From: Pseudomonadales bacterium
Lineage (GTDB): Bacteria > Pseudomonadota > Gammaproteobacteria > Pseudomonadales > Azotimanducaceae
Length of the DNA: 64,000 nt
Reading direction: 5' to 3'
NCBI GenBank assembly: GCA_024234635.1
Contig: JACKNX010000017.1
Location: forward strand, 27,791 to 91,790
The position numbers were made by a program, and so were the translations under genes. A model generated the notes under the pieces. The model did not search any database and was not told the origin of the DNA. It saw only the letters and a list, made by a program, of their open reading frames with translations. This document shows positions 49,064 to 60,313 of the stretch, in pieces; position 1 is the stretch's first letter, and each line of letters opens with the position of its first letter.

Positions 49064-50029
49064 ATGGCCAGCGAACGCGTACAGGTTGAGGGAGAACTGC
49101 TCAGCGAAAGCTACGGCACCCTGCTGACCGCCAACCGCCGTCTGAACGATATTCGCGAGACCATCGCCGGCTTTGCGCAGGCGCTGCGTGATGCCTGTCA
49201 GCACTTCGCGAGCAGCGAGAGTGTGTTCGCTGCCGCGCGCGAGGCCACGCAGGCCATACAGCAGCAGATCGGTCGGCTGCGCGTGGCGGCGGAGAACAGC
49301 TATGGGGAAGTCACACAGCTCGATCAGACATCCGGACAGATCACCGAGATCGTGGACGATATCCGGCGTGTTGCCTATGAAACCAAACTCCTGGCGCTGA
49401 ATGCGTCCATCGAGGCGGCGCGAGCCGGCGAACATGGTCGTGGCTTTGCGGTCGTTGCCGAGGCGGTTCGCGGTCTGGCTGATCAGTCATCCGAGGCCAC
49501 CGGCCGCATAGAGACGATTGTCGGCGGTACGCGGGAATTGAGCGAGCGGCTGTCCGTCATGATGACGGACATGCGGACCGACTACGACAGGATGACGGCC
49601 CTGTCGGAGACGGTGCTCGATACGGTGAGCACCGCTGTCAGCATGGCACTGGAGATGCAGGCGACGATTACACGGTCCAGCAACGCGTCTTTCATTCAGA
49701 CGGTGAAAATGGACCATGTGGTGTGGAAGTCCGACGTCTACGCCTGTATCACCGGCATGAGTGACAAACGGGCTGATGAGTTTGCCGATCACCGCCAATG
49801 CCGCCTCGGCAGATGGTACCTGGAGGGAGACGGGCGTCAGCGCTATTCGCGCGTGCCGGCCTACGCCCGGCTGGACGATCCGCATCGGCGTGTGCACGAG
49901 AATGGTATTGCCGCCATACAGGCGTCCCGCGAAGGCCGTCAGGACGACGCCCTTGCCGCGTTGCGCGCCATGGAATTCGCCAGCAACCAGGTGTTGACGG
50001 TGCTGACCGATCTCGAGAAGGACATGTAA
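49064..50029 (+). CDS. soluble methyl-accepting chemotaxis protein with CZB zinc domain
   Basis: A 321-aa chemoreceptor with no transmembrane segment. The signalling hairpin carries the CheA/CheW-binding tip EIVDDIRRVAYETKLLALNASIEAARAGEHGRGFAVVA. The C-terminal CZB domain (about 205-321) has the 3His-1Cys zinc set: His218 in MDHVVW, His243 and Cys246 in HRQCRLGRWY, with His274 and His278 in HRRVH. TlpD-like soluble receptors of this design sense cytoplasmic oxidants such as HOCl. ATG 49064 starts the protein; the longer frame to 48830 lies over the previous gene. Confidence 0.92.
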   Translation: MASERVQVEGELLSESYGTLLTANRRLNDIRETIAGFAQALRDACQHFASSESVFAAAREATQAIQQQIGRLRVAAENSYGEVTQLDQTSGQITEIVDDIRRVAYETKLLALNASIEAARAGEHGRGFAVVAEAVRGLADQSSEATGRIETIVGGTRELSERLSVMMTDMRTDYDRMTALSETVLDTVSTAVSMALEMQATITRSSNASFIQTVKMDHVVWKSDVYACITGMSDKRADEFADHRQCRLGRWYLEGDGRQRYSRVPAYARLDDPHRRVHENGIAAIQASREGRQDDALAALRAMEFASNQVLTVLTDLEKDM

Positions 50030-50063
50030 CTTCGCGGTACTGCCGTGGTTGCTTGCTGCATAC

Positions 50064-50187
50064 GTCCCTCCCGGGCTTGATTCGGCAATCCCCGGCGTTG
50101 CCATCCCGCGCCGGTTGCAGCAATTGCCCTGCGTTTGCCGGCTGGTCTTCCCCTGTTTGCACACCCGGCTGCTCCTTCGCAGCCCGG
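50064..50187. repeat. possible diverged copy B of the multi-hairpin element in a 333-bp gap
   Basis: The gap between the chemoreceptor and the following reductase holds a run of small inverted repeats in the same order as copy A: GGCAA/TTGCC, then GGCTGC (50167-50172) with GCAGCC (50179-50184) at the same end as the GGCTGCT/AGCAGCC hairpin of copy A. Base identity elsewhere is low, so homology is only suggested. No gene was seen in 50030-50362. Confidence 0.4.
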
Positions 50188-50362
50188 TTGGAACTCGCTG
50201 CTGGTGTTTGCGGCGCGCTCACCCTACGCTGCCTGTCAGAGCGGAACCGGACCATGGATGCATTGCGATGGTCGGGCTTCCTGTCCGCGTGTTCCGTTTC
50301 TCAGGCGGGCGCCGGGCGTCCGTTGCGGGAAACCGCGCCACATACCCTGGGGGGATCGATCG

Positions 50363-51394
50363 ATGACACCGCTTCCGACAATGCAGCGCTATGTTGCGCT
50401 TGCCCGCCGGCCCACCGGCAAGCCGCAGGCGGCGGATTTTGCGCCGGGTCAGCGCCGCATGCCGGTGCTGCGGGATGGTGAGTACCGGGTGCGCAATGAC
50501 TACTTCTCCATGGATGCCGGTTTCCTGCACTGGATGGCGGAAGGCAGCAGCGATGACTACCTGCCGGAAATGCGGCTGGGCGACCCCGTAGCGAGTCTGA
50601 CGCTCGGACAGGTGGTCGAATCGAAGAACGCCACCCATCCCGTTGGCGAACGCGTCATGGGGCGGCTCGCCTGGGAGGATTTTTCCGTGGCGACGCCGGA
50701 GCACTTCGTCACGCGCCTTCCGGACTCGCTGGAGTTTCCCGAAGCGGCATATCTGGGAGTGCTGGGCGGCACCGGCATGACCGCCTATTTCGGCGTGACG
50801 GATATCGCCCGGCCGAAACCCGGCGATGTGGCGCTGGTCAGCGCCGCCGCCGGTGCGGTGGGCATCGTTGCCGGGCAGTTGCTCAAGTGCAACGGCGCGC
50901 GGGTGATCGGTCTGTGCGGCAGCGATGACAAGTGTCGGGTGCTGGAGACACAGTTCGGTTTCGACCGCGCACTGAACTACCGTTCGGCGCAACCCCTGGC
51001 GCAACTATTGGCGGACGTGGCGCCGGACGGGTTCGATATCTACTTCGACAATGTGGGCGGCGAAACGCTCAACACGGTACTTCGGCAGATGCGTACGTTC
51101 GGTCGCGTGGTGCTGTGTGGATCCGTATCGGCGTATTCTGCTGACAAACCGCCCCCCGGGCCGGATAACGTGTTCGAATTTGTCACCAGGCGACTGCTGA
51201 TGCAGGGGTTCATGTATACGGATCAGGTGGCGCGTTACGGCGAGGCGATGAATGCGCTCAGCGGCTGGCTGCGCGCCGGCGAGCTGAAGAACGCGGAGTA
51301 TGTGCTGGAAGGCATCGACAACGCGGGCGTGGCATTCGCGGACATGTTTGCCGGGCGCAATGTCGGCAAGACACTGCTGCGGCTGCAGGGCTGA
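50363..51394 (+). CDS. zinc-independent medium-chain dehydrogenase/reductase (NADP-dependent)
   Basis: A 343-aa MDR-superfamily oxidoreductase of the enoyl/prostaglandin-reductase type. Rossmann features are SAAAGAVGIVAGQLLKCNGARVIGL and YFDNVGGETLN. Zinc-ligand cysteines are absent, which fits double-bond reductases. NADPH would reduce an activated C=C bond. ATG 50363 is the most likely start (GGGGGATC upstream); the longer frame from 50135 covers the repeat-containing gap and is rejected. 28 bases separate it from the aldo/keto reductase. Confidence 0.85.
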   Translation: MTPLPTMQRYVALARRPTGKPQAADFAPGQRRMPVLRDGEYRVRNDYFSMDAGFLHWMAEGSSDDYLPEMRLGDPVASLTLGQVVESKNATHPVGERVMGRLAWEDFSVATPEHFVTRLPDSLEFPEAAYLGVLGGTGMTAYFGVTDIARPKPGDVALVSAAAGAVGIVAGQLLKCNGARVIGLCGSDDKCRVLETQFGFDRALNYRSAQPLAQLLADVAPDGFDIYFDNVGGETLNTVLRQMRTFGRVVLCGSVSAYSADKPPPGPDNVFEFVTRRLLMQGFMYTDQVARYGEAMNALSGWLRAGELKNAEYVLEGIDNAGVAFADMFAGRNVGKTLLRLQG

Positions 51395-51422
51395 GCGTTT
51401 TCACGGGACAAGGGGAGGGGCG

Positions 51423-52364
51423 ATGGAATACCGGAAACTGGGTACCACGGGCCTGAAGGTGTCGGTGGCGGGCCTTGGGTGCAACAACTTCGGCATGCGC
51501 TGCGATGAAGCGCGTTCGATCGACGTGGTGCATGCCGCGCTGGACGCCGGCATCAACTTCTTCGACACCGCGGACGTTTACGGTGGTTCGCAGAGCGAGA
51601 TCATGCTGGGCAGGGCCATCCGCGGCCGCGACCGGTCGCAGATCGTCATAGCCACCAAGTTCGGCAATCCCATGGGGCAGGGCGTGCTGCAGCGTGGCGC
51701 ATCGCGCCAGTACATCCATGCCGCCGTGGAGGCGAGCCTGTCGCGGCTGAATACGGACTACATCGATCTTTACCAGCAGCACGTACCGGATGCCGACACA
51801 CCTGTCGAGGAAACCCTGCGGGCGCTCGACGATCTGGTTCGCGCCGGGAAAGTGCGCTACCTCGGCAATTCGAACTTCAATGGCTGGCAACTGGCGGATG
51901 CCGACTGGACCGCCCGCCATCATGGCCTGACGCGGTTCGTTACCGCGCAGAATCACTACAACCTGCTCGACCGGCGTATCGAGCGGGACGTGCTGCAGGC
52001 GTGTGCCCGCTTCGGCGTGGCGATGCTGCCGTATTTCCCGCTGGCGAGCGGTCTGCTCACGGGCAAGTATCGACGGGGTGAAGCGGCGCCACAGGCGTCA
52101 AGGCTGGCCAATTTTGGTGAACGCGGCAAACGCGCGCTGTCGGATGAAAATTTTGACATGGTGGAAGCGCTGACGGCGTTTGCGGCGGAACGCGGCCGCT
52201 CGCTGCTGGAACTGGCCATGAGCTGGCTTGCCGCCCGCGTGGAGGTCGCCAGTGTGATCGCCGGCGCGACGCACCCTGAACAGGTGCAGGCCAATGTAGC
52301 GGCGGTGGGCTGGCGGCTGGACGCGGGCGATCTGGCCGAGGTGGACCGTCTCACGCTGCGCTGA
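51423..52364 (+). CDS. aldo/keto reductase
   Basis: A 313-aa TIM-barrel NADPH reductase. The AKR tetrad is visible: Asp in NFFDTADVYG (with the following Tyr), Lys in VIATKFG and His in YQQHVPD. The phrase RKLGTTGLKVSVAGLGCNNFG and the later YFPLASGLLTGKYRRGEAA are typical of bacterial voltage-gated-potassium-channel-beta-like/YhdN-type members. It reduces aldehydes or ketones. It follows the MDR gene by 28 bases, probably cotranscribed. Confidence 0.9.
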   Translation: MEYRKLGTTGLKVSVAGLGCNNFGMRCDEARSIDVVHAALDAGINFFDTADVYGGSQSEIMLGRAIRGRDRSQIVIATKFGNPMGQGVLQRGASRQYIHAAVEASLSRLNTDYIDLYQQHVPDADTPVEETLRALDDLVRAGKVRYLGNSNFNGWQLADADWTARHHGLTRFVTAQNHYNLLDRRIERDVLQACARFGVAMLPYFPLASGLLTGKYRRGEAAPQASRLANFGERGKRALSDENFDMVEALTAFAAERGRSLLELAMSWLAARVEVASVIAGATHPEQVQANVAAVGWRLDAGDLAEVDRLTLR

Positions 52365-52545
52365 AGGCGCTTTCCGCCGGGGATTGGCCGTCGCCCGGAC
52401 ACCCCAGAGCCGGTTTCGCGTGCTTTTTCGACGCGGGTACCGTTTCTTCGCCTGGCAGGACTATGCTTCACGCTGAAACCGCCGCGCCGTTCAGGCAAAA
52501 TATGCGCCGATTTTTTTACACCTCCACGAACCACGCAGAGGACGC

Positions 52546-55221
<2,676 letters not shown>

Positions 55222-55820
55222 CAGGCCTGCCGGAAGCGGCGGGTGCCCAGGCGCACCCGCTCCACCGGAATGTCCCGGATTTCCGCCCTCCGGTTCGCCG
55301 GGGGCGGGTACGTCTTCTTCTCCGTTGGCCTCTCTGTCACGCTCAGGCGGTTGTACCTCAGTCGGGTGACGATGCGCGGGCGCGCACGTTGCGGCACGTC
55401 GTTGTTATCGCGTGTCGGTTGTCTCCGGGTGTCTGCACTGCCGCAGGCTGTGGCCACCGTCGAGTTCGCCAATTCGCCGGCGGCAACCGCATGCGCCGAC
55501 GTGTCAGGCGGCGGTTCCAGGCGGTACCCGGGACAGTACCGGGGACAGGTGGCGCCAGCCGGTTCCCGGACGCCAGAGGCGGCGAAAAAACGCTGCATAT
55601 GGCGCGAGACGGCGACGCCGACGACAGCGGAAAACGTTAACAAGAGTGTTTCCCGTATCCAGCCAGGCCGGTTGAGCGTCTCCGGCGCAGCCCATGGGTG
55701 GGTCTGTGCGGTGTCAGCTGACGCCGTTGGCGTGCGCGCCATTTCCCTGCGCTGGTGATGTTCTGAACCGCGTGGGAACATCCGGTTCGTCGTTGACTGA
55801 TTCTTTGCCCGATCGCTGAC
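55222..55820. other. 599-bp intergenic region between acnA and sbcD
   Basis: No convincing gene is present. A 171-aa open frame (55243-55758) has low-complexity Arg/Ala/Gly composition and overlaps the repeat, so it is considered spurious. The region contains degenerate copy C of the multi-hairpin element and lacks an obvious promoter. Confidence 0.6.
55550..55650. repeat. degenerate copy C of the multi-hairpin element
   Basis: The stretch 55591-55628 matches 60122-60159 of copy D at 33 of 38 positions, in the same orientation. The central stem is preserved only in part (GCGGCG facing CGCTGC across an A6 loop). The flanking hairpins are worn down. It is in the gap upstream of sbcD. Confidence 0.6.
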
Positions 55821-56960
55821 ATGAAAATCCTGCACACCTCCGACTGGCATCTCGGCCGCCAGCTGTACAACGTTTCCCTGCTGGAGGATCAGCGACACGT
55901 GCTGATGCAGATCGTCGAGATCGCGCGTACCCGCGGTGTCGACGTGGTGCTGGTGGCTGGCGATATCTACGACCGTTCCGTGCCGGCTGCGGACGCGGTT
56001 GCGTTGCTCGACGACATCATCCACGCCTTCGCGGAGCTGGGCATTGCGCTGGTGATGATCGCCGGCAACCACGATGGTCCGGAGCGGCTGGCCTTTGCCG
56101 GCAGGCTGCTGGCCCGACTTGGTGTGCATATCACCGGTCCGCTGCTGCCCACACCGGAACCGGTCGTGCTGCAGGACGCACACGGTCCGGTGGCCTTTCA
56201 TGCGCTTCCCTATGCTGACCCGCCAACCGTGCGAGCCGTGCTCGGCGTGGATGTGCAGGGGCACGAGCAGGCGATGCAGGCGCTTGTGGCCAACCTCCGG
56301 GAGCGGCAGCCGCCGCGCTGTCGCAGCGTTGTCGTGGCGCACTGTTTTCTCGACGGCTATGCGGCCAGTGAATCGGAGCGGCCGCTGGCGGTGGGCGGCG
56401 TCCAAACCGTCAGCGCGGCATGCTTCGAGGGTTTCGACTACGTGGCTCTGGGGCATCTGCATGGTCCCCAGGCACGCGGGGCGGCGCATCTGCGCTATTC
56501 CGGCTCCATCCTGAAGTACAGTTTTTCCGAGGAAAAGCAGCGCAAGTCGATCACGCTGGTGGATCTCGATGGCGACGGTCGCTGCACGGTGGAACAGGTG
56601 GATCTCACGCCGCTGCGCGACGTGCGCACCGTGGAGGGGTTGCTGGCGGATATTCTTGCCGCGGGCAAACAGGACAGCCAACGGGAAGACTACATCCAGG
56701 CCCGACTGCTCGATGAGCGCGCCATCCTCGATCCGATGGGCAAGTTGCGGGCTGTCTATCCCAATGCCCTGCACATCGAGATGGTGGCGCTCAACCGCAC
56801 GGGGGATGGACACGGCCCGTCGCGCGACGCGCTGGCGCGGGGGGAGATGCCCCTGTTCCGGGATTTCTGGCGGGCGGTGACGGACGAGGAACTCGACGAC
56901 GACGATGCCCGTATCGTGGCAGGCATGCTGGAACGCATCCACGCGGGCGGGGAAAGCTGA
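55821..56960 (+). CDS. sbcD: exonuclease SbcCD, nuclease subunit D
   Basis: A 379-aa Mre11-type phosphoesterase subunit. The five metal-binding motifs appear in order: SDWHLG, GDIYDR, GNHDGP, AHCF and GHLHGPQ. SbcD with SbcC opens hairpins and trims DNA ends using Mn2+ and ATP. It is one base upstream of sbcC, so the complex is produced stoichiometrically. ATG 55821 is the natural start. The unit is preceded by a repeat-bearing gap. Confidence 0.97.
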   Translation: MKILHTSDWHLGRQLYNVSLLEDQRHVLMQIVEIARTRGVDVVLVAGDIYDRSVPAADAVALLDDIIHAFAELGIALVMIAGNHDGPERLAFAGRLLARLGVHITGPLLPTPEPVVLQDAHGPVAFHALPYADPPTVRAVLGVDVQGHEQAMQALVANLRERQPPRCRSVVVAHCFLDGYAASESERPLAVGGVQTVSAACFEGFDYVALGHLHGPQARGAAHLRYSGSILKYSFSEEKQRKSITLVDLDGDGRCTVEQVDLTPLRDVRTVEGLLADILAAGKQDSQREDYIQARLLDERAILDPMGKLRAVYPNALHIEMVALNRTGDGHGPSRDALARGEMPLFRDFWRAVTDEELDDDDARIVAGMLERIHAGGES

Positions 56961-56961
56961 C

Positions 56962-59900
56962 ATGCGACCGCAGCGTCTGACGATGACCGCCTTCGGGCCG
57001 TTTGCCGCCACGGAGGAACTGGACTTCCGCCTGCTTGGCAGCCATCCGCTGTTTCTGATCAACGGACCAACGGGTTCAGGCAAAACCACCATCCTGGATG
57101 CGATCTGCTATGCGCTCTACGGCGAAACCACCGGTCATGAGCGTGACGGTGGGCAGATGCGCAGTCACCATGCCGCGCCGGATGTGCGCACTGAGGTGTG
57201 TTTCGAGTTTGCGCTGAACGCGCAGCAATACCGCATTCGCCGCTGGCCGGAGTGGGCGCGGCCGAAGGCGCGTGGGGAGGGGTTTACCACGCAGGGAGCG
57301 GAGGTGCTCCTGGAGCGGCTGTTGCCGGACGGCGGTACCGAGGTGCTCGTACCGCGGAAGATCACGCAGGCGAATACTGCCGTGGTGGAACTTGTTGGCC
57401 TCTCCGCCGAGCAGTTCCGCCAGGTGATGGTGCTGCCACAGGGCAAATTCCGGGAACTGCTGCTGGCGCCGTCGGACGCGCGGGAGAAGATCTTCGAGCA
57501 GTTGTTCGGCACCAGTGTCTACACCCGGCTGCAGTCCCTTTTGAGCGAAGAGGCATTGCGTCTTCAGCGTCTTGTCGTGGAACTGCGTCAACGTGTCCGG
57601 GGTCTGCTGAGCGGGGTTGCCGTTGCCGACACGATGGAGCTGGCTGCGCTCTGCGCCAGCGTGGAAGCGAGCCTCGCTGCCGCGCAGGCGGAGGGGGTGC
57701 TGGCGGACGAGCGGCTGCAGGCAGCGCGTCTGGCACTCGAAGTCGCCAAACGGGATGACGCTCTGTTTCGTGATCTGGAAAGCGCGGAGCGTGTGCTCAG
57801 CGGGCTGGAAGAACAACGCCAGGCGAGGGAGGCGGACAGGGTGTTGCTTGATCTGGCGCGCATGGCCGCGAAGCTGCAGCCTCAACGCCAGCGTCTGGAA
57901 GAATACCGTGCGGAGCAGACGGTATCGCAGGAAAATCTCGCGCAGGCGCAAACCCTTCTGGCCGGAGCTAGCGCGGCTCTGAAGGACGCGGAGGCCGCGC
58001 GACAGACAGGCGCGCAACGCCAGCCGGAACTCGAGGCATTGCAGGCGCGGCGGCTACGCCTGGAAGACCAGCGCCGTACCGTTACGCAGTTTCACCAGGT
58101 CGTCACGGCCCGTGCGCAGTGCGAGGCACGGGCGGCAGAGTGCGCAGCGCAGGTGACCACGCTGGCTGCGGCACGCGATGCCGCCGGCGTTGCGCTTGGT
58201 ACGCTGCGCGAGTCGCTTGACGCCCTGGGCCGTCGCATGGAGACGCTGCACGATGCGCCGGTGAAGCTGGAGACACTCCGTACGGCGCTGGAAGCGCGGC
58301 GGGAGCTGGATCGCGATCTGGCGGACCTGGCCGCCAGACAGCGCGAGCTTGAACAAACCGGCACACGTGTTGCGGTGGCTGCTGAGGCGCTGCGTACGGC
58401 GATCGTGCAGCGCGAGATGCTCGAGGACGCGTGGCAGGGCGGTCAGGCGGCCATTCTGGCCGCGGAACTGCGCAGCGGCGAGGCCTGTCCGGTGTGTGGC
58501 GCCACACACCATCCAGGCCCGGCCAAGCCGACCGCAACGCTGCCCTCGGAAGACGAAGTGAAACGCCAGCGGGCGGTGGAGGAAAACTGTCGACTTCGGC
58601 ATGACGAGGCGCGCATGGCGCACCAGCGTCTGCACGATGTCACCGAGCGGCTGCAGGCGGCGATTGCCCACCGGATGACCCGCCTGGACATGACCATCGA
58701 ACTACCGGAGCTGCAGTCGCGGTTCGATGCGATGCGCATTGCCTGTGATGAGTTGCAGGCGTGTCGGGAAAAACATGCAGACGGACGCGACGATGAAAAT
58801 CGTCAGATGGAGGCACTGGCGGCTCTCGGGGTGCAATGGCAGGCGGCGGAAAACAGCTTCCGGGAGGCTTCGCGCGAGTTGGACAGGACTCGCGACCGGC
58901 TTGCGGATCTGGCCATTGCGGTTCCCGAGGAGTTGCGGGCAGCGGGCGCGTTGGAGGCGGCCCTGTCGGCGGTAGCCGAACGTATACGTGAGATCGAGAG
59001 CGACCAGCGTGTCGCCGAACAGCGCCTGCTGGATGCGCGGGGCGCGCACAGTCAGGCTGAAGGCACGCTCACGGCGCGCGGCGAAACGGTTGCCGTTGTC
59101 TCGGCGCGCGTGCGGGAGGCGGAGGCGGCGTGGCAGGCGGCGCTGACCGCAAGCCCGTTCACCGGCGAGTCCGCCTGGCGGGCAGCCTTGCGTGAAGACG
59201 CGGAGATCGTGGCCCGCGAGAAGGCGTTGCGGGACTGGGAGGATGCGGTAAGCAGTGCACGCGGCGTACGGAATGATCGTCTTGCGCAGGTGCAGGATCG
59301 GTCCCGGGTGCCGTTGCTGCCGCTCGAAACTGCTCTTGAAGGCGCAGCGGCAGCGGCCAAAAAAGTGCACGAAACCGTCGGGGAACTGCTCGAACGGCGT
59401 AGCGCGCTGGGGGCTGTCGCCGGGCAGGTGAACCAGTTGCAGGACGAACTGGCGCGCGTGGAGACTGCGTATGGCCGCCTGGGTCGACTGAGCGATCAGG
59501 CCAACGGCCGGGTCGGACTGAAACTCAATCTGCAGCGCTTCGTGCTGAGCGTGCTGCTGGACGAAGTGCTGAGGCAGGCGGACGCGAGGCTGCACCGCAT
59601 GAGCCGAGGCCGTTACCGCCTGCTGCGTCGCGAAGGCGTGTTGGACGGGCGACGCAAGGCCGGTCTGGATCTGGACGTGGAGGATGCGTATACCGGCACG
59701 ACGCGTGCCGTGGCGACACTGTCGGGTGGCGAGAGTTTCATCGCCGCGCTGTCACTGGCGCTCGGTCTGTCCGATGTCGTGCAGGCGCATGCAGGCGGTG
59801 TTCACCTCAACACGCTTTTCATCGATGAAGGGTTCGGCAGCCTGGACGCGGACTCGCTGGATCTGGCCATCAGCACTCTGGTTGACCTGCAGGCCAGCGG

Positions 59901-60015
59901 CCGCATGGTGGGCATCATCTCCCACGTACCGGAACTTCGGCAGCAGATCACCACACAGGTCACCCTGGTGCCCTCCGGCAACGGCAGTCGGTTGCGGGTC
60001 ATCCCGCGGGGCTGA
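56962..60015 (+). CDS. sbcC: exonuclease SbcCD, ATPase subunit C
   Basis: A 1017-aa Rad50-like SMC-type ATPase. Walker A is INGPTGSGKTT (near residue 35), with the Q-loop after; long coiled-coil arms fill the middle, and the zinc hook is CPVC (Cys509 and Cys512). The ABC signature TLSGGESF and Walker B TLFIDEGFGSLD are near the C terminus. With SbcD it processes DNA hairpins and protein-blocked ends. The longer start (56905) overlaps sbcD and is rejected in favour of ATG 56962. Confidence 0.97.
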   Translation: MRPQRLTMTAFGPFAATEELDFRLLGSHPLFLINGPTGSGKTTILDAICYALYGETTGHERDGGQMRSHHAAPDVRTEVCFEFALNAQQYRIRRWPEWARPKARGEGFTTQGAEVLLERLLPDGGTEVLVPRKITQANTAVVELVGLSAEQFRQVMVLPQGKFRELLLAPSDAREKIFEQLFGTSVYTRLQSLLSEEALRLQRLVVELRQRVRGLLSGVAVADTMELAALCASVEASLAAAQAEGVLADERLQAARLALEVAKRDDALFRDLESAERVLSGLEEQRQAREADRVLLDLARMAAKLQPQRQRLEEYRAEQTVSQENLAQAQTLLAGASAALKDAEAARQTGAQRQPELEALQARRLRLEDQRRTVTQFHQVVTARAQCEARAAECAAQVTTLAAARDAAGVALGTLRESLDALGRRMETLHDAPVKLETLRTALEARRELDRDLADLAARQRELEQTGTRVAVAAEALRTAIVQREMLEDAWQGGQAAILAAELRSGEACPVCGATHHPGPAKPTATLPSEDEVKRQRAVEENCRLRHDEARMAHQRLHDVTERLQAAIAHRMTRLDMTIELPELQSRFDAMRIACDELQACREKHADGRDDENRQMEALAALGVQWQAAENSFREASRELDRTRDRLADLAIAVPEELRAAGALEAALSAVAERIREIESDQRVAEQRLLDARGAHSQAEGTLTARGETVAVVSARVREAEAAWQAALTASPFTGESAWRAALREDAEIVAREKALRDWEDAVSSARGVRNDRLAQVQDRSRVPLLPLETALEGAAAAAKKVHETVGELLERRSALGAVAGQVNQLQDELARVETAYGRLGRLSDQANGRVGLKLNLQRFVLSVLLDEVLRQADARLHRMSRGRYRLLRREGVLDGRRKAGLDLDVEDAYTGTTRAVATLSGGESFIAALSLALGLSDVVQAHAGGVHLNTLFIDEGFGSLDADSLDLAISTLVDLQASGRMVGIISHVPELRQQITTQVTLVPSGNGSRLRVIPRG

Positions 60016-60057
60016 GCTGCCGCGCGCCGTGGTGGCGCCGATGCCGCCAGGTGAGCA

Positions 60058-60176
60058 GGCTGCTGCCAAAGCAGCCTGGTATGCCAGCCGGGAATGGCTG
60101 GCTCGCAGATGCGGCGGACAACGCTGCATCTGGCGCGAGTCGGCGAAGCCGGCGACTGCTGAGGCAGCTCCAGGAG
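60058..60176. repeat. multi-hairpin intergenic element, copy D
   Basis: The opposite orientation to copy A. Hairpins: GGCTGCT (60058-60064) with AGCAGCC (60070-60076), GCCAGCC/GGCTGGC, and AGATGCGGCG (60107-60116) with CGCTGCATCT (60122-60131). 60074-60162 matches copy A at 79 of 89 positions. Relative to copy A the third stem shows one compensatory pair (A-T to G-C) and one change to a G-T wobble. It lies between sbcC and the TonB receptor gene. Confidence 0.8.
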
Positions 60177-60313
60177 GGACGTTTTCAGCCTCCTGCCGGG
60201 GTATTCCTTGTTACAGTCAATGTAATGTACTATCGATTCCTGCTGGCAAAATGCCTGTTTGCCGGTTTCCTGTCGAGATCGAACCGCAATCCTAGTGCCT
60301 ACAGGGGAAGACT

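Noticed and set aside
55243..55758. 171-aa plus-strand frame in the acnA-sbcD gap.
   Set aside because: Arg/Ala/Gly-biased composition, no domain and overlap with the degenerate repeat; a segment resembles the translated repeat copy D, which shows it is repeat-derived.
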